A stretch of DNA of 64,000 bases from Pseudanabaena sp. PCC 7367 (lineage in GTDB: Bacteria > Cyanobacteriota > Cyanobacteriia > Pseudanabaenales > Pseudanabaenaceae), in assembly GCF_000317065.1 (NCBI RefSeq), contig NC_019701.1:3544001-3608000 (forward strand). The letters are read 5' to 3'. The position numbers and the translations under genes were made by a program. Below are positions 54,156 through 64,000 of the stretch, piece after piece (the first letter of the stretch is position 1; every line of letters begins with the position of its first letter). The notes under the pieces were generated by a model that was not told the DNA's origin, did not search any database, and was given only the letters and a program-made list of their open reading frames with translations.

Positions 54156-55660
54156 CTAAATTTAAACGCGACTCTGGCAATTTTCGTAAAGGTCGCAAAG
54201 ACAGCAGCGACAAAAATCCTCGTTGGTCAAAATCTACCGAAAATCGATCTACGCGATCGGCTAAGCCCAAATCCTTCAAACGCAAGCGCTATGGCGAAGA
54301 TTCAGCGGCGCAATCAGGGTCTAATGCTGCTAATGACAAACCAAAACCAAGACCAAAGCTAGGCACATTAAAGCTCAGAGGCAGTTCTAGGACGACGGAT
54401 TCAGGTCGGGTTGGGCGTAAATTTGGGCGTAGCAATGACAGAAAAGGCCGTGATGCCAAACAAACTAATAAAACTGGTGGTTACGATCGTAAATCTGCCG
54501 ATCGCAGGTATGAGCATAAGCCTGGTCGAGTTGAGCGAGTTGAACGCTCTGATCAATATGATAAATATGATCGCGGTGATTCTATTCCCAAGCCCAAGCT
54601 TGATCTAGACCGCGATCGCAATCCTGCCAGGTCTAATGGCCATAAAGATAACCATAAATCTGACTCTGACTATGGCTCTGATTATCAACCTGCATCCAGA
54701 TCAGACAAACCATCCAAATCACCCAAATCACACGAATCTGACTACTCACCGCGATCAGCCAACTTTAAATCTGAGCCTAGAGCCGATCGCAAATTCAATC
54801 GCTTCGATTCCCGCACTGAGAAGGATCGAGCCGTTCACCAGCCAGAACCAGATCCCAATACATTGATTAACCGCGATCGCGGGGATGATCAAGACAGCCC
54901 GGATTTGGTCTATGGTCGCCATGCCGTTGCTGCTGCCATGGAAAGTGGCCGATCGCTCCATCGTCTCTGGGTCACAAATCGCTTGCGCTATGCCCCGGAC
55001 TTTCTGCCCCTGATCAATGCGGCCAAAGAAAGCGGCTGTGTGATCGATGAAGTTGATATTGTGCGCCTGAACCAGATTACCCACAATGCCAGGCATCAGG
55101 GGATCGCTGCCCAGGTTGCTGCCTATGCATATTTAGAACTTGGTGAGTTGATCAATCAGGCCAAGCAGGCAAGTCAAAATCCAGTTATTATTGTGGCCGA
55201 TGGCATTACTGATCCCCATAATCTTGGGGCGATTGCCCGCAGCGCTGAGGCGATCGGTGCTCATGGACTAGTGATCCCACAACGACGCGCGGTGGGGATT
55301 ACCTCAACGGTTACTAAAGTAGCGGCCGGGGCACTCGAAAATCTGGCCGTAGCAAGGGTCACAAATCTCACGCGGGCACTTGAACAGCTCAAGAGTGAAG
55401 AATTCTGGATCTATGGTACTGCCGCCGAATCAGGTCAGCCAATTCACAAAGTTGACCTATTAGGTGCGGTGGCACTGGTGATCGGCTCGGAAGCAGAAGG
55501 ATTGAGTATGCTCGTGCAGCGCAGTTGTGATGTGCTGGTTTCTATTCCCTTAGGAGGAAAAACACCTAGCCTCAATGCTTCAGTGGCGGCAGGGATGGCG
55601 CTATATGAGGTATTCAGGCAGCGCTGGCAAAATACGTTGAGTTTGAACAATTTGTCATGA
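54152..55660 (+). CDS. rlmB: 23S rRNA (guanosine 2'-O)-methyltransferase RlmB-like, with long disordered N-terminus
   Basis: The C-terminal 250 residues are the SPOUT (TrmH/RlmB) enzyme: [20 protein letters not shown], then [34 protein letters not shown] and [22 protein letters not shown] with the knot residues. It methylates G2251 of 23S rRNA by family knowledge. Residues 1-about 245 are very rich in Lys, Arg, Asp, Ser and Asn with no folded pattern and are not in E. coli RlmB. Cyanobacterial homologues often have such a tail. It starts within mrnC. Confidence 0.9.
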   Translation: MTKFKRDSGNFRKGRKDSSDKNPRWSKSTENRSTRSAKPKSFKRKRYGEDSAAQSGSNAANDKPKPRPKLGTLKLRGSSRTTDSGRVGRKFGRSNDRKGRDAKQTNKTGGYDRKSADRRYEHKPGRVERVERSDQYDKYDRGDSIPKPKLDLDRDRNPARSNGHKDNHKSDSDYGSDYQPASRSDKPSKSPKSHESDYSPRSANFKSEPRADRKFNRFDSRTEKDRAVHQPEPDPNTLINRDRGDDQDSPDLVYGRHAVAAAMESGRSLHRLWVTNRLRYAPDFLPLINAAKESGCVIDEVDIVRLNQITHNARHQGIAAQVAAYAYLELGELINQAKQASQNPVIIVADGITDPHNLGAIARSAEAIGAHGLVIPQRRAVGITSTVTKVAAGALENLAVARVTNLTRALEQLKSEEFWIYGTAAESGQPIHKVDLLGAVALVIGSEAEGLSMLVQRSCDVLVSIPLGGKTPSLNASVAAGMALYEVFRQRWQNTLSLNNLS

Positions 55661-55724
55661 GCAGATGGATTAAGTTATATAAAAGTAGGAAAACTTCCAA
55701 ATATTAAAAAATTGGTAGAGTTAT

Positions 55725-56024
55725 ATGAACTTGACTAGTAACGTTAAGGAGACATTCACTTCTCTTCTAGAGAATATGGGAGTAGCGGTTTGGATTGAGA
55801 TAACTACTCAGTCACCCCAATGCACCTACTTTTTTGGACCCTTTGTCAGCGTCTCTGAAGCTGAGCAAGAAAAGTCGGGCTATATCGAAGATCTTGAGGC
55901 CGAAGGGGCATTTGGGATTTCGATCGATATTAAGCGCTGCAACCCAGACAAGTTAACCGTATTTGATGAAACCAAGGAAATGCTGCCAGGTATTAATACT
56001 TTCCTAAGTCGTCAACCTGGCTAG
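55725..56024 (+). CDS. DUF1816 family protein
   Basis: The 99-residue protein shows VAVWIEITTQSPQCTYFFGPF (about 21-40), and EKSGYIEDLEAEGA, the DUF1816 pattern of a short cyanobacterial protein (WWxKITTxxPxCTYYFGPFxxxxEA and GYIEDLExEGA). Its role is unknown; some members are linked to phycobilisome or stress, but I have no evidence here. It follows rlmB by 65 bases. Confidence 0.85.
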   Translation: MNLTSNVKETFTSLLENMGVAVWIEITTQSPQCTYFFGPFVSVSEAEQEKSGYIEDLEAEGAFGISIDIKRCNPDKLTVFDETKEMLPGINTFLSRQPG

Positions 56025-56262
56025 TCTTTAATTATTTATTGCGACTATTGCGAAGTTTTTGCCTAGCGCTGTGTTTGTTAGATTTCGTTAGATAATCAGC
56101 AGCAAGAATCCTTAATATTCAATCTATGCAAGCTTCTCCGTGATTGCGATCGTTATCCCCAACTGGTTTGTCTGTTAGTCTGATGTAGAATCAGCCAGCG
56201 GGGAAAAAGATCTAGAACTAGTATCAATCTTCCTTATTTACATTGATTTAATTTACATCGAT

Positions 56263-56973
56263 TTACAAGTTAGCTGCTGCGGCCTGGTCGATCACCCAAT
56301 TTACATTCCCCTGTACCAACCGCGCAGGATATAAATTGCTATCCCCTTGCTTTGCATTGACCGCAGCCACTGCCTCGGCCTTCCCAGAGCCTTCCACCAA
56401 AAATAAAATTTGCTTAGCCGCATTGATTAAGGGTGCTGTAAAAGTCAATCGCAATTGGCCATCTTTCTCGCCCACCGTTACCAGGCGATCGCCTACCTTA
56501 AGCGCTTCCGTATGCGGAAATAGCGAAGCCGTATGGCCATCATCGCCAAGTCCTAACAAAATGAGATCGAAGGCAGGAAAATCACCAGCCGCGACCTTAA
56601 AAAAGTCTTGCAAATGCTTGCTGTAAGTAATTGCTGCCAGGGCAGGATCTGCCTTGGTGGTTGGCATGGCATGAATATTAGAGGCTGGGATCGCCACTTG
56701 ATCTAACCAAAGCTGGCGAGTCATGCCTTCATTGCTCTGGGGATCGCTGGGCGGTACATAGCGCTCATCACCCCAAAACACATGAAATTTGTGCCAATCT
56801 AAGTCCTGCTCTGCTAGGGCTGCATAGAGTGGTTTAGGCGTGCTGCCACCGGAGGCCGCAAAGGTAAATCGATCGTTAGTTTCGATCGCTTTCTTATAAT
56901 TCTGCAACACGATCTCTAGGGCTCTGGCAATTAAAGCCTGGCGATCGTCAAAAACTTCAATATTTACGCCCAT
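56263..56973 (-). CDS. pgl: 6-phosphogluconolactonase
   Basis: The 236-residue protein hydrolyses 6-phosphogluconolactone in the oxidative pentose phosphate pathway. The family motifs are AASGGSTPKPLYAAL (41-55), HVFWGDERYVPPSDPQSN (80-97), DLILLGLGDDGHTASLFP (about 135-152) and FLVEGSGKAEAV. Length is typical and there is no signal peptide. The gene is single; zwf/opcA are not in the window. A tandem repeat upstream at 57001 lies in its promoter region. Confidence 0.95.
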   Translation of the reverse strand: MGVNIEVFDDRQALIARALEIVLQNYKKAIETNDRFTFAASGGSTPKPLYAALAEQDLDWHKFHVFWGDERYVPPSDPQSNEGMTRQLWLDQVAIPASNIHAMPTTKADPALAAITYSKHLQDFFKVAAGDFPAFDLILLGLGDDGHTASLFPHTEALKVGDRLVTVGEKDGQLRLTFTAPLINAAKQILFLVEGSGKAEAVAAVNAKQGDSNLYPARLVQGNVNWVIDQAAAANL

Positions 56974-57848
56974 ATGAGTAAAGTCATCCTCTAGTAATTG
57001 AAAAGTCTAAGAAAGTCGAAAAGTCTAAGAAAGTCTAAGCATGAGGGATTGCAATCTAAGTCAGGCTTATCCGCTCAGATGAATCAGCATCCAGCATGAT
57101 TTTTGGGGCTGGCGAATAATAGCCTAGACCTGCTCAAATCTTGCGGATCAATGCTTTCTACAACTTTGAGCAGTTAGCTACTGCCTATAGAAAGCATAGG
57201 ACATCAAGACAAGCTAAATCCATTGTAGATTTAGCCTATCAGCCTTCTACCCCCTTTGAGCATGGCGATCGTACTGTTTCAATAGCTTAAACTGCCCGCG
57301 ATAACATTTATTAAGAATTTAAGATTACGAAGCCAGGCATATTAAACTAAGCAGCGATAAATATTTTTTTAGGGTCTTGATTAGTTATCAATTTTATTGA
57401 GTAGTTAAAGCCTCAATCAATGCTTGGGGTGCACCAGGCCGATTAGTCTTAACCATCAAATGGATTGCTCTAACCCAACTCCTCACACCCAGGTTTATTT
57501 AGTTCAAACAACAGCAGCAAAAGAAAGTTAGCGTTTTTATTGGTAGATAGTTGTAGATAGTTAAGGAATTTTGCAAGATCGATATAACCATCGGTGATTG
57601 CAACTAAACGATCGCTATTTTAGTCAAAGATATTGCTTAAAGCTTTACTAGGCAATCATGCCGACTTATTTCGCAACCTAAACTGCTTGACTGCTTCTGT
57701 GTTCGTATAGATTTCTATAGATTCATTTCAATCCGTCTCTAGAGAGGTGAACTTTATTTCGGTTTGTGTGAATCTAGGTTTAGTATCACAAAAATGCACT
57801 AATGTAGTATTTGAAACCTTAGGAAAACATTAAGAAAGGGGATTCAAA
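56974..57848. other. Long intergenic region with tandem repeat and Yfr1-like motif
   Basis: The 875-base divergent spacer has a tandem repeat of an 18-base unit (57001-57018 and 57019-57036, AAAAGTCTAAGAAAGTCG/T). It also contains the sequence ACTCCTCACAC at about 57479-57489, the core motif of the small RNA Yfr1. The flanks do not form the usual stems. No ORF is called. Confidence 0.4.
57001..57036. repeat. Two tandem copies of an 18-bp unit
   Basis: AAAAGTCTAAGAAAGTCG is followed directly by the same unit ending in T, and a further partial AAGTCTAAG. It is 28 bases upstream of the pgl start. Confidence 0.9.
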
Positions 57849-58058
57849 ATGACACCGTCAATCATGCGATTGTTTTGGGACTTAGTTAATCGCTCACAGC
57901 CAAGCCACCTTTTGGGCATGGATGATGATGGCTTGGTTTCCTGGCTGGTTGACCAGGTGCAGCAAAATTCGTCTCTGGACAGGCAACAGCAGGATGCTTT
58001 GTGCAACTACATTAATAGCCGCATGCCATTGATTCGTGATATTGCTGCCAATCATTAG
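57849..58058 (+). CDS. Small conserved cyanobacterial protein
   Basis: The 69-residue protein reads MTPSIMRLFWDLV, DDDGLVSWLVDQVQQ and NYINSRMPLIRDIAANH. The ending SRxPLIRDxA and the VxWLxxQ pattern are familiar from small cyanobacterial proteins with no assigned function. An AAAGGGG sequence about eight bases before the ATG supports expression. It is a standalone gene with long flanking spacers. Confidence 0.7.
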   Translation: MTPSIMRLFWDLVNRSQPSHLLGMDDDGLVSWLVDQVQQNSSLDRQQQDALCNYINSRMPLIRDIAANH

Positions 58059-58572
58059 GGCGATCGCTAAACTTTGCCTCAACTTAGCGATACATATAGC
58101 GATATATATTAGGGTGGGGTTTATTCTCTGCGATTGAATGTGCCATGTATATATATTGGATATATTGGCAGGTATTTAATTGATCGCGTCTTACTAGCTT
58201 ATCTCAGGCGATTTTTGGTGTGAACTAAAATTTTTAAACATAGCTTGCCAAGATCACAAGATCAAGATAAATAATGAGCATGAATTATGAACAGCCCACC
58301 TCTTCATCTGTGGCTGTTATTATTTGGGTAACGGTATCTGGACAACGATATTTGAGCAACAATATTTGATTCCATTTTTTAGGATCTGCCTAATCTACTA
58401 ATAATTGGCTAATTGGCAGCGATCGATTACAGAAATTGCCGATAACCGGAATAAAAAATATAGTTGCAGAATAGGCTCAGCAAGTCTGTTAAACTTACTT
58501 GGTTCAGTATTTTGCTAGATTAGCTGAATTAATAGCGATTAATAGCGATCGGCCAAGGTAGTTACTTAGAAC
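58059..58572. other. Intergenic region upstream of asnS
   Basis: The 514-base AT-rich spacer has short imperfect repeats of GCGATA(C/T)ATA around 58087-58110. The asnS promoter is expected here. No RNA gene or ORF is seen. Confidence 0.45.
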
Positions 58573-60006
58573 ATGAATCCATCCCGAATTATCGAACTTC
58601 TGCGTAGTGGCGAAGCCAACCAATCAGCCCTGGTTCAAGGCTGGGTCAGAACTAAACGCGAATCGAAAGAGCTAACCTTTTTAGAAATTAATGATGGCTC
58701 CTCGCTCAAGGGTTTGCAAATAATTGTTGGCAAAGACTTGCCCGACTACGCAGATATTATTAAACAAATTACCACTGGAGCCTCGATCGCGGTTGCTGGG
58801 CAGCTTGTCGATTCTCCGGCCAAGGGGCAACGGATCGAAATGCAAGCAGACCAAGTAACGGTTTTTGGCACGGCTGACGCAGAGCAATATCCACTCCAAA
58901 AGAAACGCCACTCCTTTGAATTTCTGCGCACGATCGCCCATTTGCGGCCACGCACCAATACCCTGGGCGCAGTATTTCGAGTAAGGAATGCCTGTGCCTA
59001 TGCGATCCATCGTTTTTTCCAAGAGCGCGGTTTTATTTGGGTACATACACCAATTATTACTGCCAGTGATTGTGAAGGGGCAGGCGAGATGTTTGCGGTC
59101 ACGGCGATGGACTTGGCGAATGTAGCCAAGGTAGATCCCAAAGCTACGCCTAATGTAGCCAATCAATCCAGTCAATCGGTAGATTTCAGTCAGGACTTTT
59201 TTGGCAAGCCCACCTTCTTAACCGTGAGTGGTCAGCTAGAAGCAGAAATCATGGCGATGGCATTTAGCAATGTCTATACCTTCGGCCCCACATTTCGGGC
59301 GGAAAACTCCAATACTTCGCGCCACCTGGCGGAATTCTGGATGATCGAACCGGAAATGGCCTTTTGCGATCTTGAAGGTGATGCCGATCTGGCCGAAGCA
59401 TTTCTTAAATATATTTTTAGCTATGTGCTGGAAAACTGCCCCGAAGATATGGCGTTTTTCCAACAGCGGATCAACGATCAAGTGATGAGCAATGCTGAAA
59501 AGATCATCAATGAAGAATTCGAGCGGATCAGCTACACCAAGGCGATCGAAATTTTGCTAGCCAGCAGTAAGCAATTTGAGTTTCCGGTTGAGTGGGGCAT
59601 TGACCTGCAATCGGAGCATGAACGCTATCTGGCTGAGGATCATTTCCAAAAGCCGGTAATTATCATGGACTATCCGGCTGGAATCAAGGCTTTTTATATG
59701 CGCCTGAGCGATGAAAGCACCGACAAGCAAACCGTACGCGCAATGGATGTGATCGCGCCGGGGATCGGTGAGATCATTGGCGGATCGCAACGGGAAGAAC
59801 GCTTGGACATTTTAGAAGCCAGACTCAAGGCCAAGGGGCTAGATCCAGAGGAATACTGGTGGTATTTGGATCTACGCCGCTATGGCACTGTTCCCCATGC
59901 TGGATTTGGCCTGGGCTTCGAGCGCTTGGTGCAATTCATGACCGGCATGAGCAATATTCGGGATGTGATCCCATTCCCACGATCGCCCCAGAATGCTGAA
60001 TTTTAG
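58573..60006 (+). CDS. asnS: Asparagine-tRNA ligase
   Basis: The 477-residue class IIb synthetase has an OB-fold anticodon domain (about 15-110, [22 protein letters not shown]) and the catalytic domain with motif 2 (about 238-260, [25 protein letters not shown]) and motif 3 at the end ([15 protein letters not shown]). The asparagine-type [11 protein letters not shown] is present. Its presence with gatA is notable, since GatCAB could also make Asn-tRNA; here GatA likely serves Gln-tRNA. The start ATG 58573 gives the usual N-terminus. Confidence 0.96.
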   Translation: MNPSRIIELLRSGEANQSALVQGWVRTKRESKELTFLEINDGSSLKGLQIIVGKDLPDYADIIKQITTGASIAVAGQLVDSPAKGQRIEMQADQVTVFGTADAEQYPLQKKRHSFEFLRTIAHLRPRTNTLGAVFRVRNACAYAIHRFFQERGFIWVHTPIITASDCEGAGEMFAVTAMDLANVAKVDPKATPNVANQSSQSVDFSQDFFGKPTFLTVSGQLEAEIMAMAFSNVYTFGPTFRAENSNTSRHLAEFWMIEPEMAFCDLEGDADLAEAFLKYIFSYVLENCPEDMAFFQQRINDQVMSNAEKIINEEFERISYTKAIEILLASSKQFEFPVEWGIDLQSEHERYLAEDHFQKPVIIMDYPAGIKAFYMRLSDESTDKQTVRAMDVIAPGIGEIIGGSQREERLDILEARLKAKGLDPEEYWWYLDLRRYGTVPHAGFGLGFERLVQFMTGMSNIRDVIPFPRSPQNAEF

Positions 60007-60026
60007 CGCCACTTGAGTAAACAAAT

Positions 60027-60752
60027 ATGACAGGTAAGCTCTATGGCGTTAGTGTTGGCCCCGGTGATCCGGAATTAATTACCCTCAAAGGCCTCAAAGC
60101 AATCCAATCCGCTGATGTGGTGGCGTTTCCGGCGGGAAAAAATGGTAAGCCAGGGATGGCCGAATCGATCGCCCAGACTTATTTGCAGCCCCACCAGGAA
60201 AAATTACCGCTAGAGTTGCCCTATGTTCAAGATCCAGATGCCCTAACCACAGCCTGGGCTGTAGCAACAGATCAGCTATATGAGCATTTAAGCCGCGATC
60301 GCCGTGTGGTTTTTATCAGTGAAGGTGATGTGAGCTTCTATAGCACTTTCACCTATTTAATGCTGACCTTGCGCGCCAGAGACACAGCGATCGAAATTCA
60401 AACTATCCCTGGTGTATGTTCACCATTGGCTGCCGCTGCTGAGTTGGGCTTACCGCTGACAATCTGGGCGGAAAAGCTGGCGGTTTTGCCCTTGTTGCAC
60501 AATTTAGCCGAATTGGAAACAGCGCTAGATTGGGCAGAGACAGTGGTATTAATGAAGGTGAATCGCTATTACCCGCAGGTATGGCAGATTTTGCGATCGC
60601 GGCAACTCTTGCAAAATAGCTCCGTAGTAGTTCGGGCAACCTCAAACCAGCAAAAAATATATGCCGATCTGACAAATTTGGCCGATCTCTCGCTTTCTTA
60701 CTTCTCTGTACTGATTGTTAGGCGATCGCAGCAATGGTTTAATAGTAGCTAG
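60027..60752 (+). CDS. cobI: Precorrin-2 C20-methyltransferase (CobI/CbiL)
   Basis: The 241-residue SAM-dependent methylase of the cobalamin pathway starts with LYGVSVGPGDPELITLKGL (5-23), then SEGDVSFYSTFTYL and IPGVCSPLAAAAELGLPL (about 130-148). The GVGPGDPE-like N-terminus and GDVxxYST are family markers. It acts in the cytosol on precorrin-2 (or cobalt-precorrin-2 in the anaerobic route). It lies close after asnS, 20 bases apart, and can be co-transcribed. Confidence 0.93.
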   Translation: MTGKLYGVSVGPGDPELITLKGLKAIQSADVVAFPAGKNGKPGMAESIAQTYLQPHQEKLPLELPYVQDPDALTTAWAVATDQLYEHLSRDRRVVFISEGDVSFYSTFTYLMLTLRARDTAIEIQTIPGVCSPLAAAAELGLPLTIWAEKLAVLPLLHNLAELETALDWAETVVLMKVNRYYPQVWQILRSRQLLQNSSVVVRATSNQQKIYADLTNLADLSLSYFSVLIVRRSQQWFNSS

Positions 60753-61231
60753 TGAAAATAAATATTTATTTAATGTTTAGTTAGCATAGAGTTATCTCTA
60801 GGCAGTTGGCGATCGGTTAATTAGTATTTTTACGCTAGGTCGAGCCAGACTCATTAACTAGGGCGATCGATCCTAAGTAAAGAGTAAAGTGAGTAATGCT
60901 GGCTAGTTGATATTCATACTCTTGACCAAGCGATCGGCCGAGGTTTTAAACAATTCGGCAATTAGGGTCACTCAAGCTAGATTTAATTTGAATCAATCTG
61001 CCGATCTCTGATCAGTCGTATTTGTCAACTGTGCTACCAGAACTACTCTTTAACTTAACTAAAACTTAACTAATTTAGAAAATGAATGGCAGTAAGGGTA
61101 TTTAGTTGCTAGGGCTTTCCGGTTAGTTAGCTCGATCGCCTATTTATCTATTTATCTATTCCCTGGCCAACATTTAAAATCAAAATATTAGACACTATCC
61201 CACCTACATAGAGTTGAATTTAAATTAACCA
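60753..61231. other. Intergenic region
   Basis: The 479-base spacer between cobI and the ferredoxin gene shows no RNA, ORF or strong terminator that I can name. Short TATTTATCTATTTATCTATT repeats are at about 61140-61159. Confidence 0.45.
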
Positions 61232-61528
61232 ATGGCATCAATTAAATTCGTCAACGAAGATAAAATCGTATTTGCAACCGACGGAGCAAACCTGCGCCAG
61301 AAAGCGATCGAAAATGGGATCGATATATATAAATTTGTTGGTAAATTGACCAATTGCGGTGGTTATGGCCAATGCGGCACTTGCATTGTGGAAATTAATG
61401 AAGGAATGGAACACCTTTCACCCCGCACCAACGCTGAAGATCGCAAACTTAAACGCAAGCCAGACAACTATCGCCTTGCTTGTCAAACCATGGTTAATGG
61501 TGATGTTTCGGTTACTACCAAACCATGA
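61232..61528 (+). CDS. [2Fe-2S] ferredoxin family protein
   Basis: The 98-residue protein has the plant/adrenodoxin-type cluster motif [10 protein letters not shown] with a final cysteine in RLACQTMV (about residue 85). The N-terminal [27 protein letters not shown] matches the ubiquitin-like beta-grasp fold. It is not PetF, whose motif is CRAGACSTC. Cyanobacteria have several such small ferredoxins of low potential, used as donors to specific enzymes. The partner is not evident; dnaJ follows 130 bases later. Confidence 0.9.
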   Translation: MASIKFVNEDKIVFATDGANLRQKAIENGIDIYKFVGKLTNCGGYGQCGTCIVEINEGMEHLSPRTNAEDRKLKRKPDNYRLACQTMVNGDVSVTTKP

Positions 61529-61658
61529 TTTATCGATAATTTATCCATTGGTGGATAACCGAACCAATAGTATTAGTGATCAGGCTACAGATCTTTGTAA
61601 TACTAGGTTAAATTAAGATAATCGATCTCAAACAGCAAGCTACTACGGCAAATTTCCT

Positions 61659-62789
61659 ATGGCGCGTGATTACTACGAAACCCTTGGAGTGTCTCGTAAC
61701 GCAACTCAAGAAGAAATTAAACGGGCTTACCGACGGTTGGCGCGTAAATATCACCCTGATGTAAATCAAGAGGTTAGTGCTGCCGATCGCTTCAAGGAAA
61801 TCAACGAAGCCCACGAAGTGCTATCCGAACCAGACAAGCGCTCTCGCTACGATCGCTTTGGTGAAGCGGGTGTATCCGGTGCTGGGGCAGGCGGCTTCCA
61901 GGACTTTGGTGATATGGGTGGTTTTGCCGATATCTTTGAAAGCTTCTTTAGTGGATTTGCGGGTGGCGGTGGTGGAACAACTACCAGGCGGCGCAGCGGA
62001 CCTACCCGTGGTGAAGACCTTCGCTATGACCTGAAACTAGAATTCCGTGAAGCGATCTTTGGTGGTGAAAAACAAATTCGCATCTCTCACCTCGAAACCT
62101 GCGATACCTGCAAAGGTTCTGGCGCAAAACCTGGCACTAAACCCCGCACTTGTACCACTTGCGGTGGCAGTGGTCAGGTACGCCGCGCTACTCGCACCCC
62201 ATTTGGCAGCTTTACCCAGGTTTCAACTTGCCCCACTTGCACTGGCACTGGGCAGATGATCGAGGATAAGTGTGAAACTTGCGGCGGCGTAGGCTTGAAA
62301 CAGGTCACCAAGAAATTGAAAATCACAATCCCCAAGGGGGTTGATAGTGGTACGAGGTTGCGGGTTTCCGGCGAAGGTGATGCTGGCCAAAAAGGCGGCC
62401 CCCACGGCGATCTCTACGTTTACCTGTTTGTTCAGGCTGACCAGGAATTTGAGCGCGAAGGCATCAATATCCTCTCCACGGTGCGAGTTAGCTATTTGCA
62501 GGCAATTCTGGGTGACAAAATTATTATTAATACAGTGGATGGCGAAAAGCCACTTACGATCCCAGCGGGAACCCAGCCAGGCACGGTTCTGACCCTGGAA
62601 GGATTAGGGGTGCCAAAATTGGGTAATCCAGTGGCCAGGGGCGATCATTTAGTGACCGTCAAAATAGAAATCCCCACCAAGGTGAGTGGTGAAGAACGGG
62701 AGGTGCTCGAAAAGCTGCTGGAAAAGCATCGTAAGGGAGCAGCCAAGGGCGGCATTGAAGGCTTTTTAGGAGGAATCTTCCACCGATGA
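61659..62789 (+). CDS. dnaJ: Chaperone protein DnaJ
   Basis: The 376-residue co-chaperone activates DnaK ATPase. It has a J domain (1-70, with HPD in KYHPDVN), a Gly/Phe-rich linker (about 70-115), the zinc domain with four CxxCxGxG repeats ([32 protein letters not shown]) and the C-terminal peptide-binding domain. It is a full type I DnaJ. Its stop overlaps the TusA start by four bases (ATGA). No dnaK or grpE is adjacent. Confidence 0.96.
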   Translation: MARDYYETLGVSRNATQEEIKRAYRRLARKYHPDVNQEVSAADRFKEINEAHEVLSEPDKRSRYDRFGEAGVSGAGAGGFQDFGDMGGFADIFESFFSGFAGGGGGTTTRRRSGPTRGEDLRYDLKLEFREAIFGGEKQIRISHLETCDTCKGSGAKPGTKPRTCTTCGGSGQVRRATRTPFGSFTQVSTCPTCTGTGQMIEDKCETCGGVGLKQVTKKLKITIPKGVDSGTRLRVSGEGDAGQKGGPHGDLYVYLFVQADQEFEREGINILSTVRVSYLQAILGDKIIINTVDGEKPLTIPAGTQPGTVLTLEGLGVPKLGNPVARGDHLVTVKIEIPTKVSGEEREVLEKLLEKHRKGAAKGGIEGFLGGIFHR

Positions 62790-63064
62790 GTGAATCAATC
62801 GCCGGATCAGCCCCTGATCCATCGCCTAAGCCATCGCCTGAATCATCCCCATCGATCGACCTGCGGGGTGTTCCCTGTCCGCTGAGTTTTGTGCGAGCAA
62901 AGCTGCGTCTGGAAAAAGTGCCCCCTGGTCAAATGGTGGAATTGTGGCTGGATGCTGGTGAAGCGATTGAACAAGTCCCGAACAGTCTGGCCATAGAGGG
63001 ACATAAGATTCATTCCCTGGTTGAGCGCGATCGCTATTATGCGCTTACCGTTGAGCGGGTGTGA
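62786..63064 (+). CDS. TusA-family sulfurtransferase
   Basis: The 92-residue protein has a Pro/Ser-rich N-terminal extension (about 1-23, with repeated [11 protein letters not shown]) and then the TusA fold: [43 protein letters not shown] with the redox/persulfide Cys in GVPCPLS. TusA relays sulfur for tRNA thiolation or other carriers. It overlaps both dnaJ and rsgA by four bases, a tight operon. The role in cyanobacteria is not defined. Confidence 0.88.
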   Translation: MSESIAGSAPDPSPKPSPESSPSIDLRGVPCPLSFVRAKLRLEKVPPGQMVELWLDAGEAIEQVPNSLAIEGHKIHSLVERDRYYALTVERV

Positions 63065-64000
63065 GTAAGCCTAAGACCTCTAAGACCTTAGTTGGTACTG
63101 TGCTGGCGGTGCAGGCGAATTTCTATCGGGTTAGTCTGCTTGGCGAACAAGATAAGGCTACTGGTTTAGATCTTGAATTACTTTGTATTCGTCGCAGTAG
63201 ACTCAAAAAAATTGGCCAGCGGGTTTGTGTGGGCGATCGGGTTGTGGTTGAATCCCCCGATTGGCAGGGACAACGGGGCGCAATTGGCCAGGTTTTAAGC
63301 AGGCGGAATTTGTTGGCGCGTCCACCGATCGCCAATGTCGATCGTGCCCTATTAATGTTTGCGCTCAGCGACCCCGAACCAGATGCCTATCAGCTCAGTC
63401 GTTTTTTGGTCAATATTGAGGCTCAGGGTCTAGAAATTTGCCTAGCCCTCAATAAAAGTGATCTGGTCAGCCCAGAATTTACCCAAACCTGGTGCGATCG
63501 GCTTAAAAGCTGGGGCTATGCTCCAATCGTGATCAGCACATCTCAGCAAACCAATATTGAACAACTGCGTCGATCGCTCACCCAAGGCATCACCGTGGTT
63601 TCGGGTCCCTCTGGGGTGGGTAAATCCAGCTTAATTAATCTACTCATCCCTGATCTAGAGCTGCGTACTGCCCAGGTATCAGCTCGATCGGGGCATGGCC
63701 GCCACACTACCCGCCATGTGGAATTATTCGACTTAAATGATTGCAATCATAATTTGAATTTAAATTTAAATTTAACTCCGGCCAACCCGAACCATTCCCA
63801 TCGTGATCAACCGCTACCCCAACAACCCAGCTTGATCGCCGATACACCGGGTTTTACCCAACCAGCGATTGCCTGTAGCTCCATTCAACTGGCTAATTGT
63901 TTTCCTGAAATTAGGGCAAAACTAGACCATGCGCCCTGCCAATTTAATGATTGTCTGCATCAAGCAGAACCTGGCTGTGTAGTGCGGGGGGATTGGGAAC
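63061..64000 (+). CDS. rsgA: Ribosome small subunit-dependent GTPase A (RsgA), truncated by the window edge
   Basis: The frame starts at GTG 63061, overlapping the TusA stop (GTGA), and stays open to the edge (313 codons). It has an OB-fold N-terminus (VGTVLAVQANFYRV), NKSD-like NKSDLV, the circularly permuted GTPase with P-loop GPSGVGKSSLIN (about 182-193), RHTTRHVELF and DTPGF, and the zinc motif with Cys and His near the end (CQFNDCLHQAEPGC). RsgA helps mature 30S subunits. An unusual Asn-rich insertion (about 228-255) sits between RHVELF and DTPGF. The C-terminus is outside. Confidence 0.94.
   Translation, partial: MSKPKTSKTLVGTVLAVQANFYRVSLLGEQDKATGLDLELLCIRRSRLKKIGQRVCVGDRVVVESPDWQGQRGAIGQVLSRRNLLARPPIANVDRALLMFALSDPEPDAYQLSRFLVNIEAQGLEICLALNKSDLVSPEFTQTWCDRLKSWGYAPIVISTSQQTNIEQLRRSLTQGITVVSGPSGVGKSSLINLLIPDLELRTAQVSARSGHGRHTTRHVELFDLNDCNHNLNLNLNLTPANPNHSHRDQPLPQQPSLIADTPGFTQPAIACSSIQLANCFPEIRAKLDHAPCQFNDCLHQAEPGCVVRGDWE

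Overview
This window is a chromosomal segment of a cyanobacterium. The supporting evidence is the very high density of the HIP1 octamer GCGATCGC and its GATCGC core throughout, and a set of cyanobacterial or plastid-type genes: a Ycf46-like AAA ATPase, a plant-type ferredoxin-dependent glutamate synthase, DUF1816, DUF2949 and DUF6679 small proteins, Fe-superoxide dismutase, and a plastid-like tRNA-Ile(CAU). Moderate GC and long intergenic spacers would fit a filamentous or Pseudanabaena-like lineage, but that is inference. I see no insertion sequence, prophage, CRISPR array or rRNA operon.

Layout, 1-13 kb: a truncated cobalamin gene at the left edge (CbiG-like N-terminus), an AEC-family permease, a lipoprotein, sodB, an RqcH/NFACT protein, a DUF6679 protein, the plsX-fabH fatty-acid pair, a small RHH-like plus membrane protein pair, a coiled-coil membrane protein, a membrane-anchored PIN-like protein and a membrane protein with a beta-rich tail. 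13-29 kb: an RTX protein with an HExxH site, a metallo-beta-lactamase/beta-CASP protein, an RlpA-like protein, a PMT-family O-mannosyltransferase, trpF, selO, a metallophosphoesterase, a DUF2949 protein, an uncharacterised protein, a DUF58/GST gene pair and a response regulator.

29-48.6 kb: a secreted protein, glsF (Fd-GOGAT), the ycf46-like gene with a small downstream ORF, an OmlA-like membrane protein, a TPR protein, pheT, a degenerate flavoprotein, a tandem universal stress protein, a two-TM CARF-like protein, a Crp/Fnr regulator and an ArsM-like methyltransferase. 48.9-64 kb: a CNNM/CorC-type protein, tRNA-Ile2, gatA, a STAS-domain anti-sigma antagonist, mrnC-rlmB, a DUF1816 protein, pgl, asnS, cobI, a 2Fe-2S ferredoxin and a dnaJ-tusA-rsgA operon that runs off the right edge.

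Most of the window is housekeeping: translation and RNA (pheT, asnS, gatA, mrnC, rlmB, rsgA, rqcH), nitrogen and carbon metabolism (glsF, pgl, trpF), lipid synthesis and stress defence. The most unusual item is the orphan membrane protein with a TGGTK CARF-like cytosolic domain (45346-46194), which has no CRISPR or CBASS genes nearby and lies divergent from a Crp/Fnr regulator. Other notable points are a STAS gene that seems to use a non-canonical ATT start, an RlpA gene whose natural signal peptide is split by an in-frame stop, a long structured hairpin with a T-tract that may be a small RNA, and a two-copy dispersed intergenic repeat.
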